From: DATKUC01 sp964553615
Lineage (GTDB): Bacteria; Spirochaetota; Spirochaetia; DSM-27196; DATKUC01
Assembly: GCA_964553615.1 (NCBI GenBank)
Contig: CAZKMA010000010.1
Span: 28,028 to 92,027 of the forward strand
Direction of reading: 5' to 3'
Length of the DNA: 64,000 bases
The notes beneath the pieces are model-generated. The model had not been told where the DNA came from and ran no database searches. It saw only the letters and a program-made list of their open reading frames with translations. A program made the position numbers and the translations under genes. How positions within the stretch are numbered: position 1 is the first letter of the stretch; the number at the start of each line of letters is the position of its first letter. Below, piece after piece: positions 17,749-26,501 of this stretch.

Positions 17749-18192
17749 TCACTGCGTCCCGTAGCCCGAGACAAGAAAGGAAAATGTCGGGTTCACCGCA
17801 TCGCTTGTGGTAACGGTAACCGTTGCCGAATACTCTCCAATCTCTGACGGCAAGAATACAATATCGAAATAGGTGGAGTCGTTGCGTGCAAGGAGCACGT
17901 CCGGTTCCCGGATCACTGAAAACGCCGCAGCCTGGTCGCCGGATATAACCACGGCGTTCTTTTCCGGGAGTTTGATGGGTGCACTTCCGACATTTGAAAT
18001 CCTGAACTCTATTTTGTTGCTCGTAGTTCCGGCCGTTGTGTCCGGAAACGTTATCATGTCGAGCGGATCGATGGAGTTGTAGCCGCGCTGAATCCGGATT
18101 GAAGAATCGGATTGCGCAAAAGCGGCCGCCGCAAGAAAAACCAGTCCGGCGGCCGAAATTGCAAGGGTTGATCGAAGCATGCGCGATGTCAT
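17749..18192 (-). CDS. Exported choice-of-anchor D / Hydin-like domain protein
   Basis: 147 residues with a signal peptide (STLAISAAGLVFLAAAAFA) and one immunoglobulin-like domain of the ASPM/SPD-2/Hydin type: ISNVGSAPI, then AAFSV, DIVFLPSEIGEYSATVTV and a final VSGYGTQ. These domains are usually structural or adhesive parts of envelope proteins. ATG 18192 or 18180 could be the start. It is divergent from the omptin gene across 142 bp. Confidence 0.75.
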   Translation of the reverse strand: MTSRMLRSTLAISAAGLVFLAAAAFAQSDSSIRIQRGYNSIDPLDMITFPDTTAGTTSNKIEFRISNVGSAPIKLPEKNAVVISGDQAAAFSVIREPDVLLARNDSTYFDIVFLPSEIGEYSATVTVTTSDAVNPTFSFLVSGYGTQ

Positions 18193-18334
18193 ACGCGAGT
18201 ATACACCGAGCGATCGTGGAGCTTGAAGAGGAACGCGGCGGGAAAACCGCGGACATCGTCTGCCGGAGGTTGCCCCGGGGTTCCGAACACGCAATTCTGT
18301 GCTATTCTTCCTGCACAAGCCGCAAGGAGATGTC

Positions 18335-19357
18335 ATGAGCCTGAAATGTCGTCCCGGAGCCGCTCTCTTTAGCCGCCGCGTTCGTTCCACCCATTTTTTT
18401 ATTCTTCTTGGCTTGATTGCAATAACACCGGTTTTTTCGCGACCGCACACCGACGCGAGCCTCTCCTTCGGTGCAGCCTGGGGTTTCGGTTCGCTCGAGT
18501 ATGATCTTCGGAGTCCGGACACCGGAAGCGGAGTTGCAAGCAGACTCGATTTTCCGCTGGACGGGCTCCATCCGTCGCTCGAACTTACCGTTGCCCGGAC
18601 TGAAGCCGATCACACCTTTTCGTCGGGCACGGTGTCACTGTCAATGAACGTGGCGGGGCCCTACGGCCTTATGACCGACTATGATTGGAACATCCTCAGC
18701 GGGATCCCGCCGGTTCCATTCAGCTACACCGAATCTCCGGTTTCGGCCGTCGACTTCACGGCACGCGGCGCGCTCACCTGGTTTCCGTTTCACCCGGGAT
18801 CTGCGGACATCGGCTGGCAGATCGGCTACTCATTTCAGTCCATATACCAGGAGATAAAGGGATACAACGGCTGGGTGTATCAATGGAACAGCTCGACCTC
18901 ATCATACGATCTCAAGCCACAGAGCGGCACTGGTACCGTCCTTACCTATCAGATCTATCTCCATGCTGCCTCCATTGGCCTGGCTTACCGCCAGTGGCTC
19001 TTTCCGCGAGCGCGCCTGTCGGTTGCAGCGGATTTCCTTGGCGTGGCAGGTTTCGATTCGGACGATCACCTCCTTCGCACCAAACTCTCAACGGCGTGGG
19101 CCGTCGGCCCGGGATATCGAGCGGATATGTGGCTGGTCTTCTTCTCTGCCGGGAATGGTCAGGCCGGCGGCCCGTTTCATCTCTCCGTGGGCGGGAGCGT
19201 GACGGGGTTCAGCCTCTTCGGCCGGCAGACGCAGACATGGTACGGCTCGGCGGACGCCGGTAATGGTGCGCCGCAGGGCACGGTCCTGTCGAACATCTAT
19301 CATCATGTGTCCAGTCTGCAGGCGCGGGCGGGAATTGCCGCGTCTTTCACGTTTTAA
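18335..19357 (+). CDS. Omptin-family outer-membrane protease
   Basis: A 340-residue beta-barrel candidate: signal peptide (FFILLGLIAITPVFS), alternating amphipathic strands and a terminal aromatic strand (GIAASFTF). Residues matching the omptin catalytic set are visible: Asp115 and Asp117 in LMTDYDWN (OmpT Asp83/Asp85 context) and the Asp243-x-His245 pair in DSDDHLLRTK (OmpT Asp210/His212). The GALTWFPF and GYNGWVYQW stretches also fit the loops. ATG 18335 has AAGGAG upstream. Omptins are best known from proteobacteria, so the active-site match outside obvious proteobacterial context deserves a structural check. Confidence 0.72.
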   Translation: MSLKCRPGAALFSRRVRSTHFFILLGLIAITPVFSRPHTDASLSFGAAWGFGSLEYDLRSPDTGSGVASRLDFPLDGLHPSLELTVARTEADHTFSSGTVSLSMNVAGPYGLMTDYDWNILSGIPPVPFSYTESPVSAVDFTARGALTWFPFHPGSADIGWQIGYSFQSIYQEIKGYNGWVYQWNSSTSSYDLKPQSGTGTVLTYQIYLHAASIGLAYRQWLFPRARLSVAADFLGVAGFDSDDHLLRTKLSTAWAVGPGYRADMWLVFFSAGNGQAGGPFHLSVGGSVTGFSLFGRQTQTWYGSADAGNGAPQGTVLSNIYHHVSSLQARAGIAASFTF

Positions 19358-19372
19358 CATTCGGTACGCGGG

Positions 19373-20602
19373 ATGAAGAACAACATGGTAATTCGTGACA
19401 AGCGATGGTCTCTGGCGGTCCTCATTGTCCTCTTTTTTGCACATGCGTTCGTCGTTGCGCTCGCCTCCTCCCGGATACACGAGTATTCGGCGGACGGAGA
19501 CTGGTATGTCCAGATTTGTGTTCTTTCGGCAATATCCTTTGTCGTGAGCGTAAACTGGCTCATCCGCCGAAGCACGACTGTCTGGCGTGCAATCGTGATG
19601 CTCCTGTGCTACAGCATCATCACGTACGCGAATCCGGATCATTTTGATGTGGACTTCATCCTGCTCACGGCGCTCGTTTGCGAGATAGGCCTGCTTCTCC
19701 CGGCACAACCCGGCCGGATAGTGCTCGGCATCGTCCTCTGCACCGCTATTGCGGTGAAATGGATCGCGGTGTACGGACTCATCAGTCCGCCGGTTTCAAG
19801 GATCATTTCGGGTCTTGTTCTTATTGCCTACGTGATATTCCTCTATCTTATGTTCCGTTTCGCGCACATCATGTGGGAGCAGTTGCTGCGCCAGGATACC
19901 ATGCAGGCGCGCCTCGACGGAGCCGTCGCTCAACTGACCGATGCAAATCTTGGTTTTCAGCGTCATGCTATCCTTGCCGAAGAGACATCGGCATCGAATG
20001 AGCGGCGCCGCATTTCCCGGGAAATACACGACACGGTCGGGTACACCATGACAAACATAATTATGATGATGGAGGAGGCCAACGCGCGTCTGGAATCCGA
20101 TATCGGGCGCGTACGCCAGTTGATTCGCACCACGCGATTGCAGGCAGAGCGGGGATGGGAGGAGGCCAGATCCGCGCTTCGCGCCCTCCGTGCGCTGCGA
20201 AGTGCGGACATAAGTGGTACCCTTGCGCTTACCAGGCTGGTGCGCGCCTTCGAACAGGCAACAGGGATTACCGTACAGGTGTCATTCGGCAATGTCGTGT
20301 GGCCCATGACTCAGGAGGTGGAAACAGTCATCTATCGGTTCGTACAGGAAGGGATGACGAACTCCTTCCGTCATGGGCGCGCGACCAGGATCGATATTTT
20401 TTTCTGGCATGCCGAGGAAGAGCTCAGACTGACTTTGTGGGACAATGGCGTCGGCGCGACGGAGTTCAAGGAGGGCATCGGGATGAATGGATTGTTTGAG
20501 CGCATTACACCGCTCGGTGGAAGGCTTACCGCACGCGGATTGCCGCAGGGCTTCGAACTGGCCATTGCTATTCCGTACTCGGGACAGGACGCGGAGGTGT
20601 AG
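19373..20602 (+). CDS. NarL-type sensor histidine kinase
   Basis: 409 residues. The N-terminal third holds about six membrane helices (up to residue 165) with little periplasmic sequence, suggesting a membrane-embedded sensor. A linker helix leads to a HisKA_3 domain with His219 in SREIHDTVGYT, then a HATPase domain with WDNGVGATEFKEGIGMNG. The ATG at 19385 is an alternative start. It is followed after 3 bp by its response regulator, a normal two-component arrangement. The stimulus is unknown. Confidence 0.93.
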   Translation: MKNNMVIRDKRWSLAVLIVLFFAHAFVVALASSRIHEYSADGDWYVQICVLSAISFVVSVNWLIRRSTTVWRAIVMLLCYSIITYANPDHFDVDFILLTALVCEIGLLLPAQPGRIVLGIVLCTAIAVKWIAVYGLISPPVSRIISGLVLIAYVIFLYLMFRFAHIMWEQLLRQDTMQARLDGAVAQLTDANLGFQRHAILAEETSASNERRRISREIHDTVGYTMTNIIMMMEEANARLESDIGRVRQLIRTTRLQAERGWEEARSALRALRALRSADISGTLALTRLVRAFEQATGITVQVSFGNVVWPMTQEVETVIYRFVQEGMTNSFRHGRATRIDIFFWHAEEELRLTLWDNGVGATEFKEGIGMNGLFERITPLGGRLTARGLPQGFELAIAIPYSGQDAEV

Positions 20603-20605
20603 CCG

Positions 20606-21310
20606 ATGGATAGAACACGGGTTCTGCTGGTGGACGATCAGACGTTGTTCGCTGAGAGCCTTAAGGGCGTCCTTGACGCTCGGTATCCGGAGCTCAGTGT
20701 TGTGGGTATTGCGGACAATGGGAAGGCAGCCGTTGAATGCGTGCAGAAGTTGTCGCCGCACGTCATTCTCATGGACGTCCGAATGCCGGTAATGGACGGA
20801 GTGGAAGCGACCGGTGAAATCCATGAGAAGTTCCCGGACATTCGCATCATCATGCTTACTACCTTTGACGACGATGAGTACGTTCAGGAGGCGGTTGCTC
20901 GGGGCGCGGTCGGCTATGTATTGAAGAATATACCCATCAAAGATCTTGTCGACTCCATCCGAGTGGTGCGCGAAGGCGCTTTTCTCATGACCGAGTCAGT
21001 CGCGTCGAGACTGATGAACAGGTTCAACGAGGCGTCCCCACGGTACGAACCGCTGACACGCCACGAGGTGCGGCGGGACAAATCGCGTCCCGAATGGTTC
21101 GAAGGCCTGACACGCAGGGAAAAGGAGATCCTCTTTCTCATTGCGAAGGGTTGCGATAACAAGGAAATTGCCGACAGGCTCTGTCTTGCCGAGCAGACAA
21201 CGAGAAATCATGTCAGCGTCATCTATGCCAAGCTTGGGGTCCACGATCGGGCCAATGCGGTCAAGGCGGTTATCGAGTCGAACCTCGATGTTCCGAATGA
21301 GAAGTCGTAA
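20606..21310 (+). CDS. NarL/FixJ-type response regulator
   Basis: 234 residues: receiver domain (Asp57 in LMDVRMP, Lys in VLKN) and a C-terminal LuxR-type helix-turn-helix (LTRREKEILFLIAKGCDNKEIADRL then RNHVSVIYAKLGVHDR). A GGAGGTG site precedes ATG 20606. A 14-bp palindrome (21315-21328) and a repeated half-site follow directly after the gene, ahead of the dehydrogenase, and could be its binding sites. Confidence 0.95.
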   Translation: MDRTRVLLVDDQTLFAESLKGVLDARYPELSVVGIADNGKAAVECVQKLSPHVILMDVRMPVMDGVEATGEIHEKFPDIRIIMLTTFDDDEYVQEAVARGAVGYVLKNIPIKDLVDSIRVVREGAFLMTESVASRLMNRFNEASPRYEPLTRHEVRRDKSRPEWFEGLTRREKEILFLIAKGCDNKEIADRLCLAEQTTRNHVSVIYAKLGVHDRANAVKAVIESNLDVPNEKS

Positions 21311-21314
21311 ACAC

Positions 21315-21360
21315 AGTACGCGCGTACTAGGTCACGTATAGTACAAGAAGAGTACGCGTG
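21315..21360. promoter_or_regulatory. Putative operator: palindrome AGTACGCGCGTACT plus half-site
   Basis: The perfect 14-bp palindrome AGTACGCGCGTACT (21315-21328) is followed by the half-site AGTACGCG again at 21351. The start-to-start distance is 36 bp, and both lie in the 110-bp gap before the dehydrogenase gene. Which regulator binds is not known; the adjacent LuxR-type regulator is the first candidate. Confidence 0.5.
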
Positions 21361-21420
21361 TAATCTGTACAACTCGTGACAACTCCTCCTACAATTAAGC
21401 TCGCGAAAAAGGAGTTTGTC

Positions 21421-22593
21421 ATGCACACGGATTATGCGGATCTGCAGTTGATCGACGATCAGATGTCATCGCCCCGTTCGTCGACCGCTTCCAGTTCCGG
21501 ATCCCGACGGCGAATTCCGAATGCCACGATGAGGGGCGCATTCCTTCCCGGCGACAGTTCCGTCATTGTGCACGATTATCCGGTGCCTCGACCGCGCCGC
21601 GGCGAGGTTCTGATCAGGATGAAAGCATCCACAATTGCAGGAGACGATATCTGCTCTGCCTATCGCCAGCACCTTTCAGAGCCCGACGAGATGTGTCCGG
21701 GCGTCATCTGTGGCAACGAAATGAGCGGCAGGATAGAGCAGGTCGGGCCGGGCTCCCTCCGTTTCGCTCCGGGCGAGCGGGTTTTCGTCTCGTCTATTTC
21801 CGGATGCGGAGTCTGCCCGGACTGTGTAGCTGGGTACCCGGTGAACTGCTCGAGCCCCATTCGGAAGGTTTACGGCAGTCAGCGCCACGGAGGAATGGCG
21901 GACTATCTGCTCGCCGACGAGAAGGATTGCATTCCCCTGCCACAGAATCTCTGTTTCCTCGACGGCGCAAATATCGCGTCCGATTTCGGCACAGCCTGGG
22001 AAGCGCTCATGCGAATGAATGTTCGCGGCTGTGACCGCCTTCTTGTTACCGGAGCCGGGCCGATCGGTCTCGCTGCAATGATGCTCGCCCGATCTCTGGG
22101 CGTTTCTCGCATCATCGCCGCAGATCCGAGAAATGAACATTGTCGGTTTGCCGAAGAGCTGGGACTCGCTGATTCGACGATCGACGACTTCGATCTTTCG
22201 GCAGAAGAGATAGCGAGTCTGACCGGTGGCGAAGGATGCCAGGCCGCAATTGACTGCTCGGGAGATCCGATGGGCCGGGTTCTGGCCATTCGCGGAACCG
22301 CACGGTGGGGGCGCGTTGCACTCGTCGGCCACGGGAACAGCATCCTCTTTGAGCCGGGTCCGGATGTGATTTGTAAACAGCTCACGATCTTCGGGTCATG
22401 GGGCGTCAGCATGACGCACCTGCAGGAACTTGCCACGCACATGGCCGCAAACAGACTGCACGGCGGAAGACTCATCTCGCACTGTTTTTCGCTCTCCAAC
22501 GTGCGCAGCGCGTACCAACTCGCCGATCGCGGAGTTCCGGGGAAAATTGCCATAGTCTTCGATGAGGAGGCTACGCCATGGGGAAGGTCATGA
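21421..22593 (+). CDS. Zinc-type alcohol dehydrogenase homologue lacking catalytic zinc ligands
   Basis: 390 residues of the medium-chain dehydrogenase family. The NAD-binding motif (VTGAGPIGLAAMMLA) and the four structural-zinc cysteines (CGVCPDCVAGYPVNC) are intact. The catalytic-zinc positions are not: the usual ICGSD reads IAGDD and the GHE motif reads GNE (CGNEMSG), so Cys and His are both lost. It may act without catalytic zinc or bind a different metal. ATG 21421 follows AAGGAG. The N-terminal 30 residues are Ser/Arg-rich and look like an extension. It sits between the two-component pair and the polyol regulator. Confidence 0.85.
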   Translation: MHTDYADLQLIDDQMSSPRSSTASSSGSRRRIPNATMRGAFLPGDSSVIVHDYPVPRPRRGEVLIRMKASTIAGDDICSAYRQHLSEPDEMCPGVICGNEMSGRIEQVGPGSLRFAPGERVFVSSISGCGVCPDCVAGYPVNCSSPIRKVYGSQRHGGMADYLLADEKDCIPLPQNLCFLDGANIASDFGTAWEALMRMNVRGCDRLLVTGAGPIGLAAMMLARSLGVSRIIAADPRNEHCRFAEELGLADSTIDDFDLSAEEIASLTGGEGCQAAIDCSGDPMGRVLAIRGTARWGRVALVGHGNSILFEPGPDVICKQLTIFGSWGVSMTHLQELATHMAANRLHGGRLISHCFSLSNVRSAYQLADRGVPGKIAIVFDEEATPWGRS

Positions 22594-22706
22594 AAGGGGC
22601 CTGAAGGCTAACAGAACGTCATTGCCGGCGCGGAGAGTGCGGAAAGGTTACCGTCCGCTTTCACGAGGAGCTCCCGAATGCAGGCAACTCGATAGCGGTG
22701 GTGGAG

Positions 22707-23813
22707 TCATAATTTCGATATTCTCCCGGCCGGCACATTGGTGGATTCCCGTACCTTCAGCGTTGCCGCCGCGGTAACCGTGCGTGCCGGCAGCCACGGA
22801 TGTGCTATCCGTTCGAGCATAGTCTGCACGGCAAGATCTCCGAGCGCCCGATACGGTTGGCTCATAGTGGTCAGCGGAACTCGTGCAAGACGGGCATACT
22901 TGACGTCATCGAAACCGGCAAGTCGAACTTCCTCCGGAACTCTGACGTTCAGACTCTCCAGACTCAGCATGAGCAGCGCCGCCGTTTCGTCATCTTCGCA
23001 GATTATGTCGGTTGCGCCGCTTTCCAGTAGTTCGCGGACAAATGGGAGTGACCGCGCTTCTCCCTCGTGCTCATATTCCCTCCCGGGAACAATGCCTGCG
23101 CGAACGAGAGCGTCCCGATATCCGGCGATGCGCGGAGAACGCGTGCCACCCGAATGGGGCTGCCAGACGAAGTCGATTCGGCGTGCGTCGTGCTCCAGGA
23201 GATGGTCCGTCAGAATATGCGCGGCGCGGATATCGTCAATTCCGACAAGATCATGATTGCTTCGATGCGGATAGTCGACGTAGTCACTTTCCAGGAGGAC
23301 AATAGGAATCTGCGCTTCCTCGAACATTCCTACAATGATAAGGTTTTTCCTCGTGGCGTCCGGTTCCCATTCGACAGGCTGAAAGAACACACCGTCCAGG
23401 CCGCGATCGATGAAGCGCTTCGCTGTTGAAATAAGATGACTTTCGTGATCGACCACACCGTTTGCGGGAACACTGCCCCAGATGAGCGTAAAATTGAACT
23501 CATGGGACCGTTCGGCAATGCGGGCGCAGATGGGCTCGAGAATCTCGCCTCTTCCAAGTCCGGGAATGAAGAGCCCGAAGGTCAGATGCTCGACGGCTTC
23601 CTCTTCCAGGGAATCCATTACGAATGTTCCTGCACCGACTACGCGGCGAACCTGACCGTCCTCGCGCAGGCGGTTGACGACACGACTGATGGTTGGCCGG
23701 GAGACATGGTACAGTTCTGCAAGCTCACGCTCGGTTGGGAATCTCTGTCCCGCTTTCCACTTGCCTTCTTCGAACTGCTGGTGAAGTTTTCGGTAGATTT
23801 CTTCGTATTTCAA
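22707..23813 (-). CDS. GntR/LacI hybrid transcriptional regulator (AraR-like)
   Basis: A 368-residue repressor type: an N-terminal GntR winged helix (about 1-68, RFPTERELAELYHVSRPTISRVV) joined to a LacI/periplasmic-binding sugar-sensing domain (about 75-360, with GLFIPGL and EEVRLAGFDDVKYA). The start appears to be TTG at 23813 with a weak ribosome site. It is divergent from the polyol operon; a perfect 24-bp palindrome in the 287-bp gap is the obvious operator. The inducer is probably the polyol or sugar that the operon consumes. Confidence 0.92.
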   Translation of the reverse strand: MKYEEIYRKLHQQFEEGKWKAGQRFPTERELAELYHVSRPTISRVVNRLREDGQVRRVVGAGTFVMDSLEEEAVEHLTFGLFIPGLGRGEILEPICARIAERSHEFNFTLIWGSVPANGVVDHESHLISTAKRFIDRGLDGVFFQPVEWEPDATRKNLIIVGMFEEAQIPIVLLESDYVDYPHRSNHDLVGIDDIRAAHILTDHLLEHDARRIDFVWQPHSGGTRSPRIAGYRDALVRAGIVPGREYEHEGEARSLPFVRELLESGATDIICEDDETAALLMLSLESLNVRVPEEVRLAGFDDVKYARLARVPLTTMSQPYRALGDLAVQTMLERIAHPWLPARTVTAAATLKVRESTNVPAGRISKL

Positions 23814-23936
23814 TCCGGTTCCCGCCGTACCATGGTTCCAATTCGGCGCTGCGGGTCATCATACCAGACGGCAACAACGCCGGAATATAGACTGTTCGGA
23901 CTAATTGTACACCGCCTCCGGTCTATTTGCAAATGA

Positions 23937-23960
23937 TTTCTTTACCAATTGGTAAAGAAA
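23937..23960. promoter_or_regulatory. 24-bp perfect palindromic operator
   Basis: TTTCTTTACC (23937-23946), central AATT, then GGTAAAGAAA (23951-23960). It lies just upstream of the polyol-operon -35 box and within the divergent intergenic region, the expected place for the GntR/LacI hybrid to control both directions. Confidence 0.85.
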
Positions 23961-23964
23961 AAAG

Positions 23965-23993
23965 TTGACAAACCCCGGAGTTGGGGAGATAAT
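23965..23993 (+). promoter_or_regulatory. Sigma-70 promoter of the polyol operon
   Basis: TTGACA (23965-23970), 17-bp spacer, GATAAT (23988-23993). The spacer contains CCCC and GGGG arms. The transcript would begin about 100 bases before the binding-protein gene. Confidence 0.85.
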
Positions 23994-24100
23994 CAAAACA
24001 GTGTTCGGCGGGGTTTGCGGCTTTCGAATACGCTGATACTTGGCCTTCCGGGCGTACGGTTTCGGTGAAACCGGTGATGATATCTCTAAGGAGGAGTAGT

Positions 24101-25483
24101 ATGACGAGAGTTTCAAAATCGTTGGTTTCCGTGCTGTGTCTGGCATTGCTGTTGGTCGCCGGAACCCAGGCGTTTGCAGGGGGAAGTTCGGAGACAGGGA
24201 CTGCAGGCGGACCCGTCACGGTAAATGTGGCCTTTCCAAATAACCCCATTTCCCAGGCACTGGCCAAGCTCACGGCCGAAAAGTATAAGGCTCCCGGCGT
24301 TACCGTTAACCTCGCCGTACTGCCGGAAAACGATCTCCGCCAGAAGCTTACAACAGAGGCCTCGACCGGCGGTACGACCTATGACATCTTCGTTATTGGT
24401 CCGTACGAGGCGCAGACCTGGGCAAAGAACAAGTGGCTCCAGGACATGGAACCCTATTTTAAGGCCCTTTCGCCGGACAAACTGGCGTGGTACGACAGAG
24501 CAGATCAGATTCAGGGCATGGTTCAGTCGCTCGCAGTGAACGGTGACTCCTACGCGATGCCGTTCTACGGAGAGAGCTCTTTCACCATGTACAACAAGGA
24601 GCTCTTTGCTGCAAAGGGGCTCACAATGCCTGTGCATCCCACCTGGGACCAGATCTACGATCTTGCCAAGAAGATCAATGACCCGGCCAATGGCATAGTC
24701 GGGATGACAATGCGCGGAGCGCCCGGCTGGGGAATGAGCGGTGCGCCCTTCGTAACCATGGTAAACGCATTCGGCGGTCGTTTCTTCGACATGAACTGGC
24801 ATGCGACCATAGAGACTCCCGAGCAAAGAGCTGCATGGGAAATGTACAAGAAGATCCTCCGGGATGCCGGTCAGAAGGACATTCTGTCCTACACCTACAA
24901 CGAGTGTATTGCTCTGATGAAATCGGGCAAGTGCGGCATCTACTACGATGCGACATCCATCGCTCCGCCTCTTGAAGCGGCTGATTCACCGGTCAAGGGA
25001 AAGATTGGATACGCGTTTGCGCCGGTGGAAAAGCTCGACAAGAATACCGGTTGGCTGTGGAACTGGGCGATGGGGCTCAATCCCAAGAGCTCGGATGCAA
25101 AGAAGAAAGCTGCATTTGACTACATCCTGTGGGCCACATCGAAAGACTACGTAAAGATGAGCCTCGAAATGGATCCGTCCGGTGCAAGCACTCCTCCCGC
25201 ATCACGATCGTCAACCTACAAGCTTCCCGCGTACGCGAGTGTTCCCTATGCGAAGATTACACTCGAAACGCTGCAGAACATGGACTTCAACCATCCGACA
25301 CTTCAGCCGGTGCCGTATCACGGGCTGCAATACATAGCGATACCGGAGTTCGCGGACATTGGAACCAAGATGACCCAGTATCTTGCGGACTATGTTGTGG
25401 ACAAGATCAGCCTCGATCAGGCGCTCCAGAACACACAGCGGGTTTTCAACCAGGCTGCGAAGGACGGGGGCTACCAGAAGTAG
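24101..25483 (+). CDS. Sugar/polyol ABC transporter substrate-binding protein
   Basis: A 460-residue cluster-B binding protein. Signal peptide about 1-24 (SVLCLALLLVAGTQAFAGGSS), then VTVNVAFPNNPISQALAKL, EKYKAPGVTVNL and the GESSFTMYNKELFAAKGL segment found in family 1 sugar-binding proteins. ATG 24101 follows AAGGAGGAG. First gene of the operon; the following hairpin probably raises its mRNA relative to the membrane genes. A polyol such as mannitol or arabitol is the likely ligand judging by the downstream dehydrogenases. Confidence 0.92.
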   Translation: MTRVSKSLVSVLCLALLLVAGTQAFAGGSSETGTAGGPVTVNVAFPNNPISQALAKLTAEKYKAPGVTVNLAVLPENDLRQKLTTEASTGGTTYDIFVIGPYEAQTWAKNKWLQDMEPYFKALSPDKLAWYDRADQIQGMVQSLAVNGDSYAMPFYGESSFTMYNKELFAAKGLTMPVHPTWDQIYDLAKKINDPANGIVGMTMRGAPGWGMSGAPFVTMVNAFGGRFFDMNWHATIETPEQRAAWEMYKKILRDAGQKDILSYTYNECIALMKSGKCGIYYDATSIAPPLEAADSPVKGKIGYAFAPVEKLDKNTGWLWNWAMGLNPKSSDAKKKAAFDYILWATSKDYVKMSLEMDPSGASTPPASRSSTYKLPAYASVPYAKITLETLQNMDFNHPTLQPVPYHGLQYIAIPEFADIGTKMTQYLADYVVDKISLDQALQNTQRVFNQAAKDGGYQK

Positions 25484-25510
25484 ACTGACGCGCAGAAGAA
25501 TGTAAGAGAG

Positions 25511-25556
25511 AGCCTGCTGCAAAGTACCCGGCGGGTCTTGTGGCAGGCTTTCGTTT
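25511..25556 (+). terminator. Intra-operon hairpin after the binding-protein gene
   Basis: AGCCTGC (25511-25517) pairs with GCAGGCT (25543-25549) with an inner CCCG/CGGG pair, followed by TTCGTTTG. Such leaky or 3'-stabilising hairpins often follow abundant binding-protein genes within ABC operons. Confidence 0.6.
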
Positions 25557-25596
25557 GTTGAATACGTGCGATTCGTACAGCCATTAGGAGGTGGAA

Positions 25597-26484
25597 ATGA
25601 GAAGCAAGACGCACGGTTGGGCGTTCGTCCTCCCGGCCATGATTGTGGTTGCGGTCATGACGCAGGTTCCGTTCGTCATGACACTGATTTATTCCACGCT
25701 CCGGTGGAATCTGGCGAGACCGGATTTGCCCATTAAGTTTGTGGGTTTGCAGAACTATATCCGCGCCCTGAGCATTCCAAACTTCCCGCAAGTCCCCGAG
25801 TTCTACAGTACACTCTGGCAAACTATCATCCTGACCGCATCGGCTCTGGTCCTCTGTACCGTTTTCGGATTCCTGTTGTCCGTACTTCTGGACAATAAAA
25901 TTCCCGGCGTCAATGTTGCCCGGACGCTCATCCTCGGACCATTCTTTGTCATGTCCACCGTGACCGGCGTTATCTGGAAGACTACAATCTTCAATACGAC
26001 CTTCGGCTGGTACGGGGTCATTGCAAAGTGGCTTGGGATCACCTCGGTGGATCTTCTCAGTTATTATCCGCTTCCGGTCATTATCTTTCTGTTCTCCTGG
26101 CAGTGGATGCCATTCTTTGTTCTGGTAATTCTTGCAGGATTGCAGGGAATTCCTCTCGATCTGACCGACAGCATGCGAATAGACGGCACCAACTGGCTGC
26201 AGTCGACCTTCTTTGTGAAGCTTCCACTCATTGCGAACCACCTCAGGATAGCGGTCATGCTCGGTCTTATCTTCATTGTGAAGGAGTTCGCTCTCATCCT
26301 GGTTACCACTGCAGGCGGTCCCGGCACACGCTCATACACGCTCCCATACGAGGTGTACATGACGGTTTTCAACGCTTCGGATGTCGGAAAAGCGGGCGCG
26401 CTTGCGGTCATGACTGTTGCCGTGACGCTGCTCGCAGTCAATATCCTGTACCGGTCCATCAATAAACGACGCACCGCATACTGA
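25597..26484 (+). CDS. Sugar/polyol ABC transporter permease (MalF/SmoF type)
   Basis: 295 residues with six predicted membrane helices and a cytoplasmic EAA loop (TDSMRIDGTNWLQSTFFVKLPL). ATG 25597 follows AGGAGGTGGAA. It pairs with the next permease to form the membrane channel. No ATPase gene is in the operon, so the importer must use a shared MsmK/UgpC-type ATPase encoded elsewhere. Confidence 0.93.
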   Translation: MRSKTHGWAFVLPAMIVVAVMTQVPFVMTLIYSTLRWNLARPDLPIKFVGLQNYIRALSIPNFPQVPEFYSTLWQTIILTASALVLCTVFGFLLSVLLDNKIPGVNVARTLILGPFFVMSTVTGVIWKTTIFNTTFGWYGVIAKWLGITSVDLLSYYPLPVIIFLFSWQWMPFFVLVILAGLQGIPLDLTDSMRIDGTNWLQSTFFVKLPLIANHLRIAVMLGLIFIVKEFALILVTTAGGPGTRSYTLPYEVYMTVFNASDVGKAGALAVMTVAVTLLAVNILYRSINKRRTAY

Positions 26485-26501
26485 GAAAGGAGGCGTGAAC
26501 C

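Noticed and set aside
22594..22706. Possible terminator between convergent dehydrogenase and regulator
   Set aside because: GCGGA/TCCGC stem is only 5 bp with no T-tract.
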